Below are positions 12,907 through 24,169 of a DNA stretch of 64,000 nucleotides, one piece after another. The first letter of the stretch is position 1, and each line of letters opens with the position of its first letter. Location of the stretch: contig JANCIK010000004.1 in the NCBI GenBank assembly GCA_028532985.1, forward strand, positions 1-64,000. Reading direction: 5' to 3'. The stretch is from Stropharia rugosoannulata (lineage: Eukaryota; Basidiomycota; Agaricomycetes; Agaricales; Strophariaceae). A program made the translations under genes and the position numbers. The notes beneath the pieces were generated by a model. That model was not told where the DNA came from, made no database searches, and worked only from the letters and a program-made list of their open reading frames with translations.

Positions 12907-13548
12907 GAAGATATTCTCGCAAATCCAGCATCCGTCTTATACACCTCGCAAATAGCGGATGTTCTCACCCTGTTCAAGTCGTCACTCCAGCAACTCCTCC
13001 AAGCTGAAAATTCAAATGATCTTATTCCAGCAAAGCTTTACCTCGAAGAGGGCGGAAAGTCGCATAAAACAACAGTAATGCCGTACGTTGGAAGTCTGTC
13101 TATCATGGAGCGTGCACAAACTTCGAACTGGTTTGAAACACACATTGCGGGTGGTGACAAGAACATTCGACGGTACTGGCTCGGACTTCTACCGATTGCA
13201 CATGCCTTTACTTTATATATAGCGGCACAACTCAAACAGCAACCGAAGTATATAAAGACTACAACGATAACACTTTGCTTAAGGCAGCGTGGGAAGTACA
13301 ATTAAATGTGGTTCCATCCATCTATACAGATGTTGACGTGGACCGTGAATGCCTTCTACAACTAGAGGAGGAGATGTTTGATGTTTCAGCTCGTGCTGGG
13401 GTAGCTGGAAATCACCAATGGGGTATTGACTCTGGTGATCACCAGTACTGGAATCCGTATGCAAGACTTCCAGACCACTGGAATCACAATGACAGAGATG
13501 GCACAGAAAGCGAATTAGAGGTAAGCAGGTTCCCTATCACAAAATAAT
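12907..13548 (+). pseudogene. Decayed fragment of an unrecognised protein-coding gene
   Basis: From 12907 the + strand encodes a protein-like stretch (VEDILANPASV... to ...AHAFTLYIAAQL), ending near 13235. A good continuation (TATEVYKDYNDNTLLKAAWE... to ...ELEVSRFPITK, stop near 13546) is in a different frame. No intron-like sequence separates them, so one frameshift has probably broken the ORF. There is no start codon of its own, and the left end abuts CACGGAC repeats. I do not recognise the family. Confidence 0.5.
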
Positions 13549-14884
13549 CAGTCATATAGCTCATTCCTACCACAGATAGGCCCTGGTTACTCTTCAAATC
13601 CTCCTCTACCAGAGGTATAAGAGAGACCACGAGCAAAACCACGCCCAAAGCGGCAGACGACTTAGATATATTCTCTATATACATGTCATAATCTGTATTA
13701 CTCAGTAGCTATAGACTTGCACAGATGTATTACAGACGTGGGCAAACTCTGTACTATTATCCAGACGTTTACTGGCCTTACACGGACCTCCTTACAGCTT
13801 GCACGGACACATGCGCAATTTGCACGGATCTGACATTACCTTGCACAGATGTTGAACGGACGCACGGACATGCCATATGCACTCATAGCATTTGCGCTTG
13901 AATCACACGAGCAACGTGCTAGGTAATTAACGTTGTATTCACGCTCGTCTCGGACCACGTACTAAATAAGGATATGTTCCAAATATGAATACATGACGGT
14001 TTGAGAAGCGGGGTTGATGATTATGCACAAGACAGGCGCTTGGCCAACCTGCGCTTAAAGCGGGGTGGGTGCATGAGCTTCACCCGCATTGAAAAGTGGG
14101 AGATTGTCATTTTTGTGGCTGTACCTAAGCACAAGGTGCACTAAGTAGCACGGTGAGCATGGTCGCTCACCAACAAATAACAAATTCTCTATGTTCGGCA
14201 CGCTTGAGCATAACCACAGCAAAGTTAGTGATCACACGTCGTGCATTTAGCAACACAGCAGGTGCATGAGTCCCAGAGGCATTGAAAAGTGGGGATCCCC
14301 ACTTTCATTGCTGTGTACACACACACTCACACACAGCGCGTGCATTCGCCCGCCGTGCCTCCAGTAACACGGATGCCGCACGACTGCATGACCCACAGCG
14401 GGGATCGACGATCCCCACTTCTCGCTGCATTGCATACACACATTGTGTGCGTTTGCCATCCGTGCATGTAGTGACACGGTGCGCGCACGAGCTCCAGCCG
14501 CAGCGAAAAGTGGGGATCGTCGATCCCCACTTTTCGTGGGTCTACACATGTATAAGGCGTAGGCTCTCCCACCGTGCACTATGTATTAGGGCGGACGTGC
14601 TTGTTCTATACCTCTGTAACAACCCACCGACCATTTGTTGCACGGCGGTGTTATTATTCCACGTCACGGGCAGACCCAGTGTACCAGACAGCCACCAATT
14701 ATACTTAGACATGCCAAGCTCAATGTTAGACATAGAAAAATGTTCTTTGTCCGCCTAACAACCACGCAAATGAAGGCGAAATGCTATTTATTTCTACACA
14801 TATGCCGTGTCATTAAGCTGAATAAGCATACCACCGAGACCAATAATAGACTTAATACATGTACCGTACCGCCAGAGTGCAATC
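13549..14884. other. Gene-free stretch with early copies of the palindrome module
   Basis: From about 14085 to 14545 there are four copies of the GTGGGG...CCCCAC palindrome, one short form (GTGGGGATCCCCAC) and two with the CGWCG centre, spaced about 110-120 bp. Linkers contain ACACAC runs and differ from those of the large arrays. The + strand ORF near 14.6-15.1 kb overlaps the tail of the SNF2 gene on the other strand and has no recognisable features. Confidence 0.6.
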
Positions 14885-17800
14885 TTAGAACGTTGAGAGA
14901 CACATTACTGGATGAAGTGCATGCCCTGCATTCATATATGACATGGCCGGCGCTGCACATTTTTCAGAACATATGTACAGCAGCGAGCGACTTTCTATGT
15001 AATCAACGACGTTCACCATTCGCATTTTTGCGTGCACAGGGTTTGTTGTCTTCTTCGGTGGTAGAGGCTGCGGTGGAGTTACTGGCTCAAACGTAGTGGG
15101 AAGCCTGTGAATGGGAACTTCCATGGTTCCGTCAACATGCATGCCCCTGCATGCTCAGAAAATGGACGTACTTGTCGGACGGGCTAAAGACTTAGTGTGG
15201 GCAGGCTGCACAGAGGAAGCATGGTTCGTAACCCCTGACCCTCCCGTGCGATGAATGAGTGCGCTGTCCCCAGATGAAGGGCCAGCAATCGCATTCTCCA
15301 CGCGCTTAGACTGCTTCACAGGCTGTGATTGAGCTTTAAGTGTTTGGACCATCACATTGGATGGGCCCAGCCCGAACAACTTCCCTGAATCTTTAAAAAA
15401 TGTCAGACCGGCATATATATCAAGCTCCGCTGTGAATACCTTTAGAAGCAGTTGCAGTGTCAAGGGTTCGTGCTGCAAAAAACGTTGAGCATATTCAAGG
15501 GCTATAAAGCAGGTCGAATCTTGCCTTTGCTTTTAGTCGGTTGTGTCTGAGGTATGTCTGCATATGCTATGGCTGCGACGGTATGTTACTATAAGAATTC
15601 AGCTAAGAGAAAACGGTACAATCTTACTATTAGAAGGATGGGGGTTAAACGCAACCTTTGGTGCCGTTGAATGTTCTTGAATGTCTGAAAAGCAGGGTTA
15701 GAACATCCTCATCTTGACCAATGGTGATGGAAATGGTGTTACTTTGATTCACATCTCGCATCTCCATACTGCGATCAAAAAGTTCTATAGAAAAAGACAT
15801 TAAATTGAGTTGGTAAAAGTAGATATTAACAGACGAACCTAAAGAGAAATCATTGTCGTGGAACTCGCCAGACGTTCTTTGACGTTGTCCTCGATGGGAA
15901 AGAGGAGACGGCGGGCTGGCCATCTGAAAGGCAGGTCTTTTCTGTCTCTGGCGTGCGTTATTGGTTGCGCCTGCATACATGTAGTAAGGTCCATGAGTAA
16001 GCACAGGCGGTTTTACGCACCATATGAGACATCATCCATAGAAGAATCACTTTGCTCAATCTCGTCATCTCTGTCAATGTCCGACGCGCGTGATGATACG
16101 TGTGTGGACATGTTTGTAGAGGAAATGTCTGTGTTGGGATGGGGACCCTCGTTTGCGTTTCCGAACCCCGAGCTGCTAGCAGCGTTGGTAATCTGACCCT
16201 CTTGGTTATTTTCTCTAAGCTCTGGAGCGCCTCTATGGTCCTGATTGGCCTGGATCTCCTGTTGATGTTGTTGGTGGTTTGGAACATCAGAGTCCGACTG
16301 ATGAGTGCCTCTAACTACATGGCGTGGCCGCAATACTTCAAGGATAGGTTTGGCCGAGGAAACGGATGGGTTTGCCCGTGTGCCTAAGTCTAGGTCGGAA
16401 TCATTGACAACTTGCTTAGATTTGGGTATGGCGCGTTTCTTCGGTTTAACGGAGGTATCTGCGAGTGCGTCCTTGTCCTTATCGTGCACCTCAGTGTCTG
16501 ATGGCTTGGGCTTAGTCTTTCCCTTTAAATCCCGCTTGTTGTTGGCCTTGGTACGTTTAGCTGGCTTGCCCACAGATGCATCATCTTCGTCCGTTCCAAG
16601 CTCAGCACCTCCCGTAAGAAGCTGAAACAAGCCTAGAAACAAACTGAATTAACAACAAATTCAGAAACCACAAAACGATGACTACACCTTTTCCAGATTC
16701 CTTGAGAGAAACGCCTCCATCATGTCACGTTTTCCTCTAGCCATGCCGTCCACGATAATATCAGATGTTTCGTTTGCAAGCAAATGAAAGCAGTACACTT
16801 TGTTCTTCTGTGGCTGTCGGTGAACACGTCCAGTCATCTGCCTAACATCCTGAGCACTCCATGGTTGATCCTGTGTTTTAGACATAAGAGCATGGTTAAA
16901 AATGTGGTGCGCTGGGACATACCAAAAATATAACAATGGAACAGAAAGATAGATTAATGCCCGTGGTACCCACAGACGATAGTGCAAGAACACGATGATT
17001 TGACCCCTCCCTGAACTTTTTGATAACCGCAGCACGTTTATCAAACGACATAGATCCGTTAATTTCTAGCACACTAACTCCATAGAGCTCAAATACCTGG
17101 GAATGCTGAGCATTTATATGTGGCAATCTGGAGACCTGACTTACATTGATAAAAAGAGAAATCATTGATGGAAACTCCGAAAAGACCACAATTTTGCATG
17201 AGGTGGACACCTTATCTTTCCCCTTTGGTGGTGGAGGAATGGGAGGAAAGACAACTCCACCATCGACAAAATTTGGAAGAGGGAGATTGTCGCGTGTGAG
17301 AAAGTATTGACACAGTCGAGCAGCCGTATCAAGTTTGGTTGACTTAATTTTTTCCCACTCGGAAAGGCTTTTCAGTTTTGGAAGCGGTGATGTTGGATCG
17401 CTCCGTGCAAAAACTAAAGAAAGACGGTATTCAATATAAAACCCCCGAGTAATAATCTTCTGTGATAAATTTGCAGTGCCAATGCTAAGAGGCTAATGCG
17501 TTAGACTTTGAAACATGTGAATTAAGCATTTAGCAGCTTACGTCTCCTCCAAACCGCGTCCGTTTGCAGTGATTATTTCGAGCTCACGTTGTGTCAGATC
17601 CAGATACACATATATCGTCTCACAGGGAGGGAGGGGAACGAGTTCTTGGCCTGAAAAGTTTCTGCTGGCAGTCGTACGGCGGAGAATATGGCCTTGTGAT
17701 TTGCTTTGGATTCTCTGCGCTATTTCCACCTGTAGTGATTTCACAAGGTCTTCTTCTTCTTCCTCATCTGGCATCTCGTCCCTGTCTTGCATAGCTTTGC

Positions 17801-20070
17801 GTGCGCTACGTAGGTTGCGATTGTCTTCCTTCTCCTCATCATGTGCCGCTGATGTAAAGAAGTAGGGAGACCAATGAGGCGACCCATTGCAGAAAGGTCC
17901 TAGAATTTATTAGTACGTAGTTATGGAGTAAAATGTAAAAATACCTTTGTGGCCGTTTGTAGCGGTGTTGCAGTGAGGGGCAGACGTACAACAGCATTGT
18001 TGAGAATGGCAAGGGCAGCAAGGTGCTTAGGGCCATGGTTACGAAAATTATGTGCCTCATCTATAACAACTGTTAAAAACTTGTGTCCAAACAGAGTTTT
18101 CTTTATATCAGCACGCGCTTTCTCTGGACGTAAAGATGGAAATGTCCATGGCAAATTGGTGGGCTTGTTTCTTTGTGGCATGTAGAGCATGCCATAATCT
18201 TTCCCAGAGCCTAAGGATAATCTATCAGTGAGACAAACGTTGGGATGGGTATAAAAAGTTACCGAGTGTGGTGCCAGAATTATTCGACTTGAGAATGATT
18301 GCTTTGACAACTGAAAAGCTCCACCTTCATCCCAAACGCAGTGCGATCCCTTTGCGCTGTTGGATATATGAAAAGATCGACTCCCAGGTTGGAACAGTAT
18401 GCGAAGTTCGTCAAACCATTGGGAGGCCAAGGTTCCTGGCACAAGAATTAAGTGAGGAAGAGACGGAATTTCCTTTTTCCCAGACAAATACGGATGAGCA
18501 GCTAAAGTGTGTTATTAAATCAGTACTGCTTTCTTTTATTAAAGTAAAGATGAGGTCTTACATAGAATAGGGGCAGGCTTTAGGTTTTCCCTTTGCCTTG
18601 TAACGGCATCAGCAAGAAATGCAATCAATGCTGCAGCCTGGTATGTTTTGCCCAATCCCACTTCATCGGCTACAAGTATGCCACTGCAATGTTCTGGGTC
18701 TGGATCCGCCGTAAAGCAAGCACGTAGTATGGCGTGAACACCTGCCAATTGATGCCAGTGAAGGTTTAAATTTACAAGTTCTGGCGGCGGACGAGCACTA
18801 TCTTCAATAACAAAAGCCTTTGGTGCCGTCCAAGGTGTGAGTCCTGCAGTATGTCGAATGTCGTTAAAAAGAAGCGGAATTTCGTCAACAAAGCCCAGGT
18901 TCTGTGCAAGAATGTCTCGAGGCTTATTGGCCTCATACTCCGTCCCAACATCAGTCCCATTCACGGGCTGTTTAAACGGAATATTCAAAGCGAGGTTTTC
19001 GATGAGAGGTGAATCATCAACTGCATTGGCAGCTGTCCCAAAGAACTCATGATACAGAGCAATGACTGACTGTATGTCCTGATCCGTTGCCAGAGTCTTG
19101 AGTACCTCATTAGACACCTTTATACGACCTTACAAAGAATATCAAGCTTTGTAATTCTGAAAAGAAACCGTGAGACTTACTAGGCACTATAGGTTTTGAT
19201 GTTCTCTTTGCCTTCTTTAATTCACAAACTTGGGCACCAAAGCCAGCCATAAGAGAATCCAATTCCGCTTCCATGTCTTCAACTTTCTTGAGGTTTTCTG
19301 CAGTGTCCAGTACTTCAACTGCGTTACGCCATTTAGCAACTGCACGAATTACATTTGAAAGCGCGGTTTTTGTCAGATTCTTTTCGTTCAAAGCTGCAAT
19401 TGGCATATAAGTAAAGATTAATGAGCTAATAAGAAGACTCACTATCAAAAGCGGCACATGCTTCTTTTTCCAGGGTAGGCAGCCTGGAAAGAGCTCTTGA
19501 GATGCGTCGGATTAAGCAGTTCCAAGTTCGCTGAGCAAGAGCCTGTGTTCCTGCACGGTAAATCTCTGGAAGATACCCAAAATCTCCCAAACATTCTTCG
19601 CCAAACAACTCCAAAGCAATGTCATCCAAGCACGGCGGGATCCACTGTGCACCTGAAGGCCATTTTGCAGTGCTAAGGTCATCAGAACTTCCCTTGTTTT
19701 CGGCAAGAAATCGGGCATATGGGTGACAGTTGCGTAGGGACAGGACAGAGATGATTTTGGCCTGAGATCCGGAGGAATTCCAAAGCGCATTTGCCCATTT
19801 CTGCCATTTTTTACGGCCAGGAAGAACGGTACCCCGAGAATCCGAGAGAAACGCCGCTTTCTTCTCCTCCGACTCCAATGCGCTGTATCGTGACAAAAAA
19901 GAACGAATGTCAGAGGAATCCTCCTCAGTCCATCCTCTGGGTCGATGCTGCGGATTAACGGGGAAGAGGCCATGAGTAACACCTGTAGCCTCCTGCCATG
20001 CAGGATAATCCCAAGGAATACCCAAGTCAGTGAGCTGTATAAGTGCAGCTGCAACAGTCAAGGATGGCAT
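14885..20070 (-). CDS. SNF2-family DNA-dependent ATPase/helicase, multi-exon
   Basis: The start is the ATG at 20070 (MPSLTV...). Checked introns are 19442-19394, 19180-19129 and 18561-18502; another lies near 17.9 kb. The ATPase core is in order: LHWHQLAGV and Walker A DEVGLGKT (about 18.64-18.68 kb), LILVPGTLASQW (Ia), DEAHNFRN (motif II, about 18.05 kb), LTATPLQT (III), KIVVFSEFPSM and SSVGTTGINL (IV/V, about 17.2-16.95 kb) and RQMTGRVHRQPQ (VI, about 16.83 kb). The tail is hydrophilic, K/S/D-rich, then Pro-rich, and stays open to 14885 through a plausible intron near 15.15 kb. SNF2 enzymes use ATP hydrolysis to move along DNA and remodel nucleosomes or displace proteins; the target here is unknown. 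One junction near 18.24 kb did not resolve cleanly. It is divergently paired with the gene at 21033. The last exons are the least certain. Confidence 0.85.
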
Positions 20071-20289
20071 GTAGACAAGTAGATGAGAAGATAGGCGTGT
20101 TAAGTGTGGTGTTTTGCGTTGGAAAACTTACGACCTTATATATGGGTTCCTGCAGGTGTTCAAACGTTTGGGCAGCCGCACATATCAGGCATTGTGCGTA
20201 ACCGGCTACAAGGTATGTAACCTTGCCTCTCAGAAAACGTTGTTTGCACAATGGCTTGGACAAGATAATCTTTAATCAACGCCATAAAA

Positions 20290-20535
20290 GGGAAGCTTCA
20301 TGCTTGATACAGATCGGCTCTAGCTGATATTTCTACACGTATAACTTGGCGGTATGCTTTGTCATAAGCTTGGTAGCACGGATGCGAATAAGACTCGCAT
20401 ATGTGGCAAAGAAATAGGCCGGCTCTCGCTGACATTTTTACCGTTTCATCTTGGCAATACACTTTGTCAAAAATTTGACAGTACGGATGCAAACAAGATC
20501 CGCACATGTCGTGAAAACGTATACGGCACAATTCA
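20290..20535. repeat. Two-copy tandem repeat, about 104 bp
   Basis: In the SNF2/unknown-gene intergenic region two diverged copies share CGGCTCTNGCTGA, CACTTTGTCA-like and GCACGGATGC-like segments at about 104-bp spacing. No gene is seen in the 960-bp intergenic stretch. Confidence 0.55.
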
Positions 20536-20936
20536 ATAAATAACAACATGAATGAAATGAACTCAAATAAGTTCCAGCCGGACTGCATTGTCAGAGAACA
20601 TGGCTGTATGATACAGGGTTGTATTGGTCATGTTATCGCCCACTACGGGAAAGAACATGGAAAATGAAATAAGTCCGACGTGTATAGTGCTGACCCTGCA
20701 TCGGATTTTGGTTTTATCCGACTACAGCATCAGAACAACATGTATCTTCATTTTAACAGCGCCTTGTTCATCACAACAACGTATGCGGTTGTAGCATTGG
20801 AATAGAGTTTGTTAGTGCACTGTGACGTTACATTGTTCTTCTGTGCCACAATTGTATCATCGTGCACAAGAACATGCATGAATGCACTGCATTAGAATCG
20901 CCCCGTCGCTGCATGAGTTATATAGCACTCTCGTTC

Positions 20937-20943
20937 TATAAAA
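20937..20943 (+). promoter_or_regulatory. TATA box candidate for the gene at 21033
   Basis: TATAAAA lies about 90 bp upstream of the ATG at 21033, in a pyrimidine-rich leader typical of fungal core promoters. It is assigned from position and sequence only. Confidence 0.5.
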
Positions 20944-21032
20944 GCCCGTCTTTATGTATCAGAGAGCACATCTCCACATCCACTTTTGCCCACATCTGCA
21001 GACGCCATTCTCCATCTAAACTACATACCATT

Positions 21033-23947
21033 ATGGACAGTGGTACTCACGCCTTTGACCGCGACTCTTTGTTTGGCGATTTCAACGAGGACGCAATGTT
21101 TGAAACCTTGGATGAAATCAACACAGGCACCCTTTCTCCTAATCCCCTTAATGAGGATCATATGATGTATGATAGTGAGCAAAGCAACCCCGAGATCCAG
21201 TCATTATCTTTGGAAGAATTTGTCTCTGCAGCACAGGCCTTCCATCATGCCGATCAAATGGACGACTTTTGTCGCTTTGTTCTCAACGGACAGCATGGGC
21301 ATAGGCAGTACCAGGTTGATCCCATTAAAGATACGCTTAGGGGCAACCACGCTACCAGCATGCTTCGCGACTATGACAGTCTGCTTGGGTTGCATAAGGA
21401 CATTTGCATTGAAGGTTATCTTGCAGTATTCCCTGTGGCCAGATTCTCAGACACTCTGCGACGCAATATACACATCAAGTATTCGTTTGTAAGTAATGTA
21501 TATTTCTTGGAGTATATTCAGTAAGCTTGACATATCTCTTTCCGTTTCACAGGGAGAACATGAGCATATTCCCGTTCACACCATTCCAAACCTGTGCATA
21601 GGCAAATGGGGCACACACACGTTAATTCGTGCCATGTTTCCTAGTTTATATGACGACCAGCAAAAATCCCCGCTTCTCACCAAGGACCAGCTAATAACAT
21701 TCTATGAAAAGGGCCTCCGTCCTGCCATTCAACGCCTGTCAGACATCTCTGCATCGGAATGGCCACCCACATACTCCGCAGAAATGATGCGTGCACGGGG
21801 AAAGGATGGGACGCTTTCGTTTCAGTCGAAGACTATTCCGAGTTGGCTGGTCAGTAGCTTGGGTGACCATATACGAGACGCTCTTTCAAGTAACGGAATC
21901 ACTTGGGGTGAAGGGCTTATATTTCTCCATCAAATTCGAGGCGTCAAAAGATCCAGCAATCATTCTGTGTCTAGTCAGGCTGCATCCGCTGCGCTTGACG
22001 AGTTCTTCACAGAGAATCACCTTTCGGAAATTTGCTATGAAGAAGGCCATTGGTGGATTGATGTTGGGCTGGAGATATCGTCTCAGAGGGATGAATGCCT
22101 TGCATGGAGGACGGACTCCCATTTCCACGTCGTCAAGCACGTTCTAGACATTCCATCCAGGCACGCGGAGCGCATCACCTCTCCAGGAAGCTCGAAATAC
22201 ATGCGTGATTTAACTTCACATCTCACATCTGTGTCTGGATGTCGAATTTCTCCTGGAGTTCGAGCCCAAGGTCCACACGAAGTGGCATACCTCCAGATGT
22301 ACACCACAGACAAGTCAATCACCTACCGTGAGGAAGGAAACCACTTTGGAAAATTTCTTAGAGGCCAGGATATTTTGAAGGGTAAGGCTGATGATTTCTG
22401 TCGTGACCTATACGACTTATACACCGGAGCATCGGAAAGAAATCACGGCCTTGCCCGTATTGAAGTTCGGGTACCTCTTTCAGAAGCAGCTTTAATCTTG
22501 GTCGATGTCGATGTTGGCATTCTTCGCAGGGGACTAGTGTCAATCAAACCTGTTGTGTGGTGGTGAGTGGGTGGTTTTTGTTTTGCAGGCTATTTTCTCA
22601 CATCTACTCCCAAGGAGCCTACGTGCCTACCGATTGCTCGCATTTAAACACATTCTTGAGCAACAGTCGCATGGGGAGGCAAGGCATCGTTCAACAGACT
22701 CTGCCCTGCTCTTGACCGCAGCAGCACCGTGGTTTATTAATGGGCTTCATTCAACTCCAGATAACGGCCCTGCATCTCGCGATCTCATGGGAAAGATTCT
22801 CCCACTTGTGCATAGAACTGAGGCGGAAGAGAATACCCTTGCCTACCCCATCAGCACTCGTACTCGTATGGATGAAGTGCAGCTTGCTCAAGCCGGGATT
22901 GAATCGCTGGAGGAGGATGAAGAAGATGGTGAAGGCCAACCTATATTTGTCAATTACGACCAGGAGGACAACATTTCTGTGGAATCTGATTGCTCCGATA
23001 CAAACAATCCAGTTCCCCATAATCCTCCCAGCAACCGCCCCGAAATGCTGCCTCATAACCCCTATGGCATAATTTTCCTGCGTCCAATCCGTGTAGGAGA
23101 AGGAATCACGGTTCCCCGCTTCTACGACCACACTATCCCTATGGTAACCTGGAAAACATTCAAATACATCTTTGGCATTCAATGAGAAAGCGTGGACACG
23201 CACTTTTTCAAGTCAAAACTTGTAGTCCCAACTCACCCATATCGTGTACCCAACAAAGTTCGCCGCACTCCCCGCCATGCTCCACAGAATTCTGTGCCTC
23301 CCATCTTTGACTTATCGCGGAGGGGCTATCGGGTACAACGTCCACATGCCCATATCCACAGTGATTTTGAGTCACTACAGAGTGAGATTGAAAGCCAGTC
23401 AGACAACGAGAATGAGAGCATCGACTCAAAGCTAACAGCCATGTGGAACCAGTTTCTTCTTGACATCACCTTGAAGGCACCAAATCAAAAGCAGTCGACA
23501 GACGTGTCATATTGCATCCTTTCTAACCTCGAGCGTCAGGTCGTGTCCGAAGCAACCTACCAGAACATGCGGTTAAGGGACTACTTCTCGGACTGTCAGT
23601 ATCGTATGGCGAAAAAGGCAGATTGGGACTCAGCATTCAACAAGTTCTGGCCAGATGATCCCATTCTATCAGGCAAACCGCAGAACCTTCCTAGTATGAC
23701 TTATTACACGGACTGGGCAAAGTTAATTGAAAGGTTCAGAAGATGCGATAACGACGATATCATTGCAGATATGCGCAAGGTTCTGCGGAAGAGATTCTAT
23801 ATGTTAGGGTGGATACCAAACATACAGTCCGATCGCGTCTGGTATACTAAATTGGACTTAAAGCTTTTCAAAAAATTGCCTGGTTCCAATCCACAAAAAG
23901 CAGCACCACGAATCTTGATCAGATGGGATTGTGTGCCTGTAGTTTAG
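21033..23947 (+). CDS. Large unrecognised protein with one in-frame TGA (possible recent pseudogene)
   Basis: The ATG at 21033 opens MDSGTHAFDRDS. Exon 1 ends at 21488, exon 2 is 21553-22562 and exon 3 starts at 22615; introns of 64 and 52 bp with GTAAGT/GTGAGT donors keep phase. The joined frame is 932 residues and is continuous except for TGA at 23183-23185 (...YIFGIQ-stop-ESVDTHFF...), after which the same frame runs on for about 250 residues to 23947. Either the protein ends at about 677 residues, the stop is read through, or the gene has just been inactivated. Composition is that of a soluble protein with an acidic stretch (ESLEEDEEDGEG) after residue 600 and no membrane segment. I recognise no domain. 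The 3' part from 23216 is duplicated at 29480. Its divergent neighbour is the SNF2 gene. Confidence 0.7.
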
Positions 23948-24169
23948 GCTGTACAGAGTGAGGGGTTCTTTCAATAGTAGCACTGACGTTGTTTATATTA
24001 TTTGAAGCATTTATCTGCATTGTTATTGTGTGGGAAATATGTAATTTGAAGTATGGCATATGGAGCACAGCATCTAAACGTAACCAGCATACTTGAAACA
24101 GCAGAGAAGATTTTATAACATGAGAGACTGATTGCATACATATAAATGTAACAGAACTTATTACGGCCG

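Noticed and set aside
14635..15096. 153-codon + strand ORF
   Set aside because: It overlaps the last SNF2 exons on the opposite strand and has no domain-like composition.
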